In this document: in pieces, positions 6,692-11,302 of the stretch
Position numbering within the stretch: position 1 is the first letter of the stretch
Layout of the letters: every line of letters begins with the position of its first letter
NCBI GenBank assembly: GCA_030621685.1
Contig: JAUXHF010000035.1
Span: 1 to 11,302 of the forward strand
DNA from: Spirochaetota bacterium
GTDB taxonomy: Bacteria; Spirochaetota; UBA12135; COTS27
DNA: 11,302 nt
Direction of reading: 5' to 3'
The notes under the pieces: model-generated
Seen by the model: the letters and a program-made list of their open reading frames with translations, nothing else
The model's database searches: none
What the model was told of the DNA's origin: nothing
Translations under genes and position numbers: made by a program

Positions 6692-7780
6692 ATGGCTCGG
6701 CCCTTGCCGGCTAGGCTGTTTCAGCTTAGCAAAAGCAAAGCATTTCGTTACCTCTTTTTGTTCTGCCTGCTGGGCCTAGCCATTTTTCTTAGTGCTAGCT
6801 ATTTGCAGAAAAAAAATTCTTTTAAACCCTACTTTGAACAAACAGAAATAAGTTTTCTCTCTGAGGCCACCCTACAAAAAACTTTGGGCAAGGCCTTTCG
6901 CTTTTCCAATAGCAGAAATAAGCATGTAGCAAAAACTTTTGCCATCTACGATGGTAACTTTGCTTTGCTCTTAGCAAAGCAGCACACCTTACTGCTCCTT
7001 GATTCAGCCGACAAATATCTGACTTTTAAATACAGCCCTAGCTGCCAGACTCCCAAGCTGCTTCTTGGCCTTAAAAGATTAATACTCATCTGTAGCCAAG
7101 CACAAGTGTTTACCGAGACTGGCAAAAGCCCTGTGCTTATGTACAGCATGGACATAAACCTATATAGCCTAGCTAGCAAGAAAAATATGAGGTTTAAAGA
7201 AATTAGCATAGCCCAAGAAACCCTAGACTTAAGCTATAGCGCTCGTAAAAATATAGCAGATGCCGCCGCCCTTCGCGAGTATGGCGTAAAGGGATTTAAC
7301 ATAAAGCTCTCAAAGGATACCTTAATAGCGGTAACAGCAAAAGGCCATGCCCAAGCTTACTCTTTAGCCTCGAAAAAACGGCTGATCAATAAAGACCTTA
7401 AGTATCTAGATATTGCCTTTACGGCTAACCCAAAAGAAATTCTTATTATCTATCAGGATGTTCAAGTAACAAATTCTAAAGAATTCATAATTGTACGTTA
7501 TAATTTAAAAAATAAAGAAAACTTAGAAAGCCAGCGCCTTAACATAGAAGATTTCCACTTCTTTCACATGAATGAACAAGAACAAATAGTAAGTACAAAG
7601 TTTGATGAAAGCCAATCAGCCTTTATTTTTCGTTTCGACTCGCTCTTAGAGAAAAGCTTCTTAGGGCTAAAGAAATTCTCAATACTTGCCGGCTACCCTC
7701 AAAACCTTGAATTTAACGGCAAAGAGCTAGTAGGCTATTATCCCGAATCGGGCGGGCTTCGTTTCTATAGTTGGAAGTAA
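6692..7780 (+). CDS. Membrane-anchored protein of unknown function
   Basis: I do not recognise this 362-residue protein. Positively charged residues at 3-19 precede a single hydrophobic segment (about 20-38), so it is probably a type II anchor or uncleaved signal with the rest outside the cytoplasmic membrane. The remainder is rich in alternating hydrophobic residues and short strand-like segments (for example FAIYDGNFALLL, KLILICSQAQVF, DTLIAVTAKGHAQAYSLAS). This is consistent with a beta-propeller-like or other beta-rich domain, but I see no diagnostic repeat. YSLASKK appears twice, at about 157 and 223, spaced by about 66 residues, weakly supporting an internal repeat. A strong ribosome site GAGGGAGG (6677-6684) lies within the end of secA, and the gap is 3 bp, so it is very likely cotranscribed and coupled with secA. 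A role in secretion or envelope assembly is only suggested by position. Confidence 0.85.
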   Translation: MARPLPARLFQLSKSKAFRYLFLFCLLGLAIFLSASYLQKKNSFKPYFEQTEISFLSEATLQKTLGKAFRFSNSRNKHVAKTFAIYDGNFALLLAKQHTLLLLDSADKYLTFKYSPSCQTPKLLLGLKRLILICSQAQVFTETGKSPVLMYSMDINLYSLASKKNMRFKEISIAQETLDLSYSARKNIADAAALREYGVKGFNIKLSKDTLIAVTAKGHAQAYSLASKKRLINKDLKYLDIAFTANPKEILIIYQDVQVTNSKEFIIVRYNLKNKENLESQRLNIEDFHFFHMNEQEQIVSTKFDESQSAFIFRFDSLLEKSFLGLKKFSILAGYPQNLEFNGKELVGYYPESGGLRFYSWK

Positions 7781-7853
7781 AATTCTTTGCTACAGCATCC
7801 TAGTAATATAAATTAAGGTTAAGCTATAAATTTGCAGGCAGAAGAGGGGCTTT

Positions 7854-8141
7854 ATGAAAAATTTTTTTTCAAAAAACAAAGGCAACATCTCGGCTAGTTT
7901 TCCGAAGGAATCTGCAGGGAAATTTAAAGCAACAGATTTCACAAGGCAAGCTGAAAATTCAGAGAAAAAACAAGCACAAAAAAATTACCAGTTTCACTAT
8001 AAGCCCAGCGATCGCTATTCTTACGGCTTTCGTAGAAAAAAACCTGTACTGGAATCACCTTCAAAGAAAATTTTTGCTATTTGCATGCTTACTGCTATTC
8101 TCTATATCTTTTTGTTTTTTCTACGAAGCCTAAGCTCTTAG
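7854..8141 (+). CDS. Small basic tail-anchored membrane protein, unknown function
   Basis: The 95-residue product has a Lys/Arg/Ser/Gln-rich, probably disordered N-terminal part (1-72) and one C-terminal hydrophobic helix (about 73-90, IFAICMLTAILYIFLFFL) followed by a short RSLSS end. The charge pattern puts the basic part in the cytoplasm. The start is supported by GAGGGG at 7844-7849, 4 nt before the ATG. I do not recognise a family. It lies 73 bp after the preceding anchored protein on the same strand, with no clear terminator between, so it is probably part of the secA transcript. A real gene is favoured by the ribosome site and clear topology, but the sequence is low in complexity. Confidence 0.75.
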   Translation: MKNFFSKNKGNISASFPKESAGKFKATDFTRQAENSEKKQAQKNYQFHYKPSDRYSYGFRRKKPVLESPSKKIFAICMLTAILYIFLFFLRSLSS

Positions 8142-8226
8142 GTCGTATCTTCCTTATATTTAGTATATTCTTCATGTAATGCCGCCATAAAACAATCTTT
8201 TTTACTAAAGGCTTTTCATACATAAC

Positions 8227-8236
8227 TTGCTAGCAA
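8227..8236. promoter_or_regulatory. TTGCTAGCAA palindrome
   Basis: This 10-bp perfect palindrome lies about 60 bp upstream of the predicted start of the next transcript. It is one of about twelve GCTAGC hexamers in the window, so it may reflect a general motif rather than a specific operator. Confidence 0.2.
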
Positions 8237-8261
8237 CATAAAAAACTCTTTCTGCTAATTT

Positions 8262-8290
8262 TTTACATCCTAAGTATCGAAAATTATACA
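8262..8290 (+). promoter_or_regulatory. Promoter of the secreted helical-repeat protein
   Basis: TTTACA (8262-8267) is followed by a 17-bp spacer and TATACA (8285-8290). The expected start near 8297 gives a leader of about 22 nt before the TTG start codon. Confidence 0.4.
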
Positions 8291-8318
8291 AACAAAAAAA
8301 ATAGAATAATAACATCCT

Positions 8319-9509
8319 TTGAAACCAAGCTCTCATTACAGTCATTTCAGCCTTTTGGTCTTTTATGCCATTTCCTTACTCTTTACAGCTCTCTACGCTC
8401 AAGCAGAGAAAAAACCCCTAGCAAATTCAGTAACTACTCCCAACAAAAAGAATATAAGCCAAAATATGTTCTTTCTGCATTCGCCGCTAAGCCCGACTCT
8501 TTGGAATACCTCTTTTGATGAGGTTTTTTTGGCAAAATGGCTTATTGAAAGGCAGCTACAAGAAGATTTTTTTAATAATGATCTCAAATATCCTATTCAA
8601 TATAAACTTAAAAAATCTCTCCTGCATTTCAACAATGCTCAAACGCTGGAATCGAAGACTACGGCTACTGCTAACACAGCTCTCTTATACCTTTATGGTG
8701 AAAACCATGAAAAGTCACATCAGCATTTCCTTAAGCTTTACCGCTTCCATAAAACAGCTTTTTATTATTTTTATGCATCGCTTAACCTCTCGATATTTGA
8801 TGTACAGCAATCTCCGCGCTATTGGAATACTTACCTTAACTTAGCTTCAGGACAAAAAGAAGGCATTTTATGGCAAAGTTTAGCAAAAATGGTTCTTAAA
8901 GCCTTGCATAAAAAAACTCTGCCCAATAAAGAAGATTTCATCTCTACTATACACTGGTTATACCAGCAGAAAGCTTACTATACTTGCTTTCTTATGCTGA
9001 AATTTTATGAAACGAAGATAGTGAAAACAAAAAAGGATATTCACTTTATTACGAGTTTAAAAGCTAACTTACTTATTCGTGCTGGCCATCCGCAAGATGC
9101 CATTAGCTTGCTAGAAAATGTCTTAGAAAACAATGCCTCGGCCTTCACTGAAAGTATGCGTCTAAAACTATCCATACTTTATTACAAAACAAAAAACTAT
9201 ACCAAAGCCTTAGAAGGCTTCACTTTATTAGGCTATATGGGGGAAAACACTGCTGTCAAATATGTAAATCCGGCAGGATATTATTATGCGGCCTTAACAT
9301 GGCTACAAAAAGGAGATGATGACCTATTCCAACATAACCTTGATTCTCTCAAGCAGCTTACCGGGCAAAGCACAGCTACGAGAAAAGCAAAGAAATATTT
9401 CGATTCGCTTCAGTACTTAGCTAATCTTGAAGAAATAATCAACTCAAAACAAAGACTTCGGCATGCTGAAAAAAAACCTGCTTCTAGCCCTAAGAATGCT
9501 TATAATTAA
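8319..9509 (+). CDS. Secreted helical (TPR-like) repeat protein, TTG start
   Basis: The 396-residue product begins with a clear signal peptide: a basic start, a hydrophobic core (SLLVFYAISLLFTALY) and a likely cleavage after ALYAQA, about residue 29. TTG is almost forced as the start, because a stop (8310-8312) lies three codons upstream in frame and the next Met is at about residue 50, past the signal peptide. No Shine-Dalgarno sequence is seen. The mature part is helical with aromatic/Leu/Ala spacing like tetratricopeptide repeats. The best stretches are about 245-275 (LKANLLIRAGHPQDAISLLENVLE), 280-305 (MRLKLSILYYKTKNYTKALEG) and 320-345. Such proteins usually scaffold protein-protein contacts in the periplasm or outer membrane. 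The last 58 codons are duplicated just downstream. I cannot give a specific function. Confidence 0.8.
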   Translation: MKPSSHYSHFSLLVFYAISLLFTALYAQAEKKPLANSVTTPNKKNISQNMFFLHSPLSPTLWNTSFDEVFLAKWLIERQLQEDFFNNDLKYPIQYKLKKSLLHFNNAQTLESKTTATANTALLYLYGENHEKSHQHFLKLYRFHKTAFYYFYASLNLSIFDVQQSPRYWNTYLNLASGQKEGILWQSLAKMVLKALHKKTLPNKEDFISTIHWLYQQKAYYTCFLMLKFYETKIVKTKKDIHFITSLKANLLIRAGHPQDAISLLENVLENNASAFTESMRLKLSILYYKTKNYTKALEGFTLLGYMGENTAVKYVNPAGYYYAALTWLQKGDDDLFQHNLDSLKQLTGQSTATRKAKKYFDSLQYLANLEEIINSKQRLRHAEKKPASSPKNAYN

Positions 9510-9691
9510 GAAATAACCTTGATTCCCTCAAGCAGCCTGCTGGGCAAGGCACAGCTACGAGAAAAGCAAAGAAATATTTCGATTCGCTTCAATACTTAGC
9601 TAATCTTGAAGAAATAATCAACTCAAAACAAAGACTCCTGCATACTGAAAAAAAGCCTGCTTCTAGCGCTAAGAATGCTTATATTTAAGAA
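9334..9691 (+). repeat. Tandem 179-bp duplication of a gene 3' end
   Basis: Copies 9334-9512 and 9513-9691 are directly adjacent and differ at 12 of 179 positions by my count, with no indels. Copy 1 is the coding end of the preceding gene, including its stop. Because 179 is not a multiple of three, copy 2 is in another frame relative to copy 1. Confidence 0.95.
9513..9688 (+). pseudogene. Orphan 3' end of a duplicate helical-repeat gene
   Basis: Read in its own frame, copy 2 is open for its full length and ends in TAA at 9686-9688, matching the C-terminus of the preceding protein from NLDSLKQ to KNAY. It has no start codon or ribosome site of its own, so it is probably not translated. Changes include seven amino-acid differences and four silent ones. 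The lack of stops and indels means either that the duplication is recent or that copy 2 is the tail of a formerly complete second copy whose front was deleted. Confidence 0.7.
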
Positions 9692-9735
9692 AGTAGCTGC
9701 TATGGGCATGATCTCCTTACTCTAATTTTTATACT

Positions 9736-9829
9736 AAGTTTTGGGCAAGTTTTGTTATTCAGAAGCTAGCCAATATTTATTGAGAAGATAGAACAAAACT
9801 TAATGTTGGCAATAGAGCATGGTTTGCCA
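9736..9829 (+). promoter_or_regulatory. Inverted repeats in the hisC leader region
   Basis: AAGTTTTGTT (9747-9756) and AACAAAACTT (9792-9801) are perfect reverse complements 35 nt apart. A second AAGTTTTG (9736-9743) could pair with the same right arm, giving alternative stems. Closer to the gene, TGGCAA (9807-9812) can pair with TTGCCA (9824-9829), while ATGG/CCAT (9819-9830) forms a competing small hairpin. This could be a switchable leader or an operator. No His-rich leader peptide is seen and no U-run follows. Confidence 0.35.
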
Positions 9830-9843
9830 TTGCTTAAAACCCC

Positions 9844-10959
9844 ATGGACTTTCAAGAAATACCAGTAAGCGCCGAACTGCAACATTTTGATGCTTATACC
9901 CCCGGCGAGCAGCCACAAGAAAATGATCTGCCGCTCATAAAACTTAATACTAACGAAAATCCTTTCCCTGCAGCAAAGGCGGTTTTAACAGCCTTGCAAG
10001 ATTTTAAGGCAGAGCAGCTTCGGCTCTATCCCGACCCCAGTTGCCTAGAATTACGCAAAGCTGCCGCAGCAGCCTTGCACCTGCCAGCAGAAAATCTGGT
10101 ATTTGCTAATGGCTCCGATGAACTCCTAGGCGCTGTTTTCCGGGCTTACTTAACTAAAAGCGATTCCCTAGCCCTTTGCCGCCCAAGCTACAAGGCCTAC
10201 CAAACCTATGCTCACTTATATAACATTCCAATTTTCTGGTTAGACGTAGATACAGCCTTTCACTTCAATGCCAAGCAGCTTCGCCAAAGCTCTGCAAAAG
10301 TATGCTTTCTTGCCAACCCTCATTCGCCTAGTGGCACGGCCATGTCTAGCCAGCAGCTGCTTGGCATCTTTAAGGAAAACCCCAAAAAGCTTTTTGTAGT
10401 GGATGAAGCCTATGGCGATTTTTTTGGAGACTGCTTATATACCATAGCCACAAGCTGCCATAACCTTCTTGTCATTCGAACGCTATCAAAATCTTTTTCT
10501 TTGGCTGGTCTTCGGCTGGGCTACGCCGTAGCCAACGTAAAAATAATACAGTGGATGCGAAAGGTGCTAGACCCCTACAACGTAAATGCCTTAACACAGG
10601 CCCTTGGCAAGGTGGCCTTTCAGAATTTTTCGGCCATGCAAGAATCCTGTATGCAGATAAAGCAGATTCGAAAAAAATTTGCTAAGAACCTTCAATCCTT
10701 AGGATTCTCGCTGCCACACTCAGAGGCAAATTTCATTCTCTGCAAGCCCCCAAACTCTTGGCAGAAACTTGGCTACCTGACAAAGAGCCATAGCGCCGCT
10801 GCCGCCGTTTTCAAACTCCTCCGCGAGCAAAATATTCTCGTTCGTTATTTTAATGAACCAGGCTTACATACTTCCATCCGTATTTCCATAGGCCTAGAGC
10901 AGCACATGCAGCAGGTCTTCCATGTCTTGAAAAAAATCCAAGCTACTTCCAAACTCTGA
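9844..10959 (+). CDS. hisC: Histidinol-phosphate aminotransferase
   Basis: HisC is a PLP enzyme that transaminates imidazole-acetol phosphate with glutamate to histidinol phosphate in histidine synthesis. The 371-residue product is of normal length (about 350-370). Motifs include LNTNENPFP (34-42), LYPDPSCLELR (61-71), NGSDELL (89-95), ANPHSPSG (157-164, for the usual NPNNPTG), VVDEAYGDF (185-193) with the cofactor Asp187, RTLSKSFSLAGLRLGYA (212-228) with Schiff-base Lys216, and the substrate Arg in SIRISIG near the C-terminus. No other his genes are in the window, so it could also serve as an aromatic aminotransferase, which this subfamily sometimes does. The ATG at 9844 has no Shine-Dalgarno sequence. 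The last codons (TSKL and stop) lie within the first unit of the downstream repeat array. Confidence 0.9.
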   Translation: MDFQEIPVSAELQHFDAYTPGEQPQENDLPLIKLNTNENPFPAAKAVLTALQDFKAEQLRLYPDPSCLELRKAAAAALHLPAENLVFANGSDELLGAVFRAYLTKSDSLALCRPSYKAYQTYAHLYNIPIFWLDVDTAFHFNAKQLRQSSAKVCFLANPHSPSGTAMSSQQLLGIFKENPKKLFVVDEAYGDFFGDCLYTIATSCHNLLVIRTLSKSFSLAGLRLGYAVANVKIIQWMRKVLDPYNVNALTQALGKVAFQNFSAMQESCMQIKQIRKKFAKNLQSLGFSLPHSEANFILCKPPNSWQKLGYLTKSHSAAAAVFKLLREQNILVRYFNEPGLHTSIRISIGLEQHMQQVFHVLKKIQATSKL

Positions 10960-10980
10960 AGCTAGGCTAGCAAGCTATCT

Positions 10981-11056
10981 ATGAAATGAGCAAAAAACAT
11001 GCAGGCAAACAGGCTGTGATAGCAGAATCCAGCTTGAGAAAAATATTTATATATTG
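10981..11056 (+). pseudogene. Decayed copy of the small Lys/Glu-rich ORF
   Basis: This copy has the same start position as the intact unit downstream but reads ATG AAA TGA, a stop at codon 3, and carries a one-base deletion. It lacks the 18-bp repeats. Its 3' end (from GCAGAA to TATTGA) is nearly identical to that of the intact copy. Confidence 0.7.
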
Positions 11057-11092
11057 ACTTCCAAACTTTGAAGCTAAGCTAATAAGTTATCT

Positions 11093-11242
11093 ATGAAATT
11101 AGAAAAAAACCATGCCGACAAACAGGCTGTGAAAGCGGAGCTTGAGAAAAAAGCGGAGCTTGAGAAAAAAGCGGAGCTTGAGAAAAAAGCGCAGCTTGAG
11201 AAAAAAGCAGAAGCCAGCTTAAGAAAAATATTTATATATTGA
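11093..11242 (+). CDS. Possible 49-residue Lys/Glu-rich helical peptide
   Basis: The frame runs from ATG 11093 to TGA 11240-11242. It starts MKLEKNHADKQAVKAELEKK, continues with repeats of KAELEK (last one KAQLEK) and ends ASLRKIFIY. Four 18-bp DNA repeats encode the centre. The composition (Lys, Glu, Ala, Leu in i/i+4 charge pairing) predicts a single long charged helix with a hydrophobic, aromatic C-terminal end. There is no Shine-Dalgarno sequence. TTGACT lies 34 bp before the ATG in this unit and the next, but no good -10 follows. Preservation of the frame in unit 2 and the same N-terminal codons in unit 3 suggest translation, but low-complexity repeats can stay open by chance. Confidence 0.45.
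   Translation: MKLEKNHADKQAVKAELEKKAELEKKAELEKKAQLEKKAEASLRKIFIY
11135..11206 (+). repeat. 18-bp tandem repeat, four units, inside the small ORF
   Basis: Units start at 11135, 11153, 11171 and 11189. Three are GCGGAGCTTGAGAAAAAA and the last differs by one base (GCGCAG). Each adds exactly six codons, so copy-number change would alter peptide length without breaking the frame. Confidence 0.95.
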
Positions 11243-11277
11243 CTTCCAAACTCTGAAGCTAAGCTAGCAAGCTATCT

Positions 11278-11302
11278 ATGAAATTAGAAAAAAACCATGC
11301 CG
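11278..11302 (+). CDS. Next copy of the small ORF, cut by the window edge
   Basis: ATG at 11278 begins MKLEKNHA, identical to the intact copy, preceded by the same leader. It runs off the end of the window, so its length and repeat number are unknown. Confidence 0.4.

Larger units (their letters stand above)
10945..11302 (+). repeat. Tandem array of small-ORF units
   Basis: Three head-to-tail units start at ACTTCCAAACT at 10945, 11057 and 11242. The first is 112 bp, the second 185 bp, and the third runs off the window. Each has a conserved leader with AAGCTA-type motifs, an ATG about 36 bp in and, in units 1 and 2, the end GAAAAATATTTATATATTGA. The length difference is a 72-bp internal 18-bp repeat present only in unit 2, plus 1 base lost in unit 1. 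Unit 1 begins inside hisC. Confidence 0.9.

Noticed and set aside
10945..11302. Insertion sequence or transposon end
   Set aside because: No transposase frame, terminal inverted repeats or target duplication is visible. The units are short and encode only a small charged peptide.

Overview
The window looks like chromosomal DNA from a moderately AT-rich bacterium. The genes are housekeeping types: SecA with a C-terminal zinc-binding tail, a bifunctional RibF, acetyl-CoA carboxylase subunits and HisC. Two further products carry a signal peptide or membrane anchor and look envelope-located. I cannot place the lineage from sequence alone. Expanded in-frame repeats, a fresh tandem duplication, low-complexity inserts in conserved enzymes and a degenerate carrier protein suggest a genome with much repeat turnover and relaxed selection, as often seen in host-associated bacteria. 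That last point is inference.

Left part, minus strand: ribF (2319-3677), then accB (1625-2149), then accC (131-1492), all transcribed leftward. accB has its own convincing extended -10 promoter. The accB product has the right fold and N-terminal helix for a biotin carboxyl carrier protein, but the biotin-accepting lysine is replaced by glutamine (Q136, codon at 1742-1744). The window starts with an 18-bp tandem repeat (7-96).

Centre: ribF and secA are divergent across a 377-bp region (3678-4054). It holds likely promoters for both genes, A-tract repeats and a 24-bp tandem repeat built from small palindromes. Both promoters sit so close to the start codons that the mRNAs would be almost leaderless, and neither gene shows a Shine-Dalgarno sequence.

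Right part, plus strand: secA (4055-6688) is followed 3 bp later by a membrane-anchored protein of unknown function (6692-7780), a small tail-anchored protein (7854-8141) and a secreted, helical-repeat-like protein starting at TTG (8319-9509). The 3' end of this last gene is tandemly duplicated (179 bp, 93% identical). hisC follows (9844-10959).

From the last codons of hisC to the window edge there is a tandem array of at least three units. Each carries, or once carried, a small ORF for a Lys/Glu/Ala-rich helical peptide. One unit is intact (49 aa, 11093-11242), one is decayed, and one runs off the edge. This array and the biotin-less carrier protein are the two most unusual things here.
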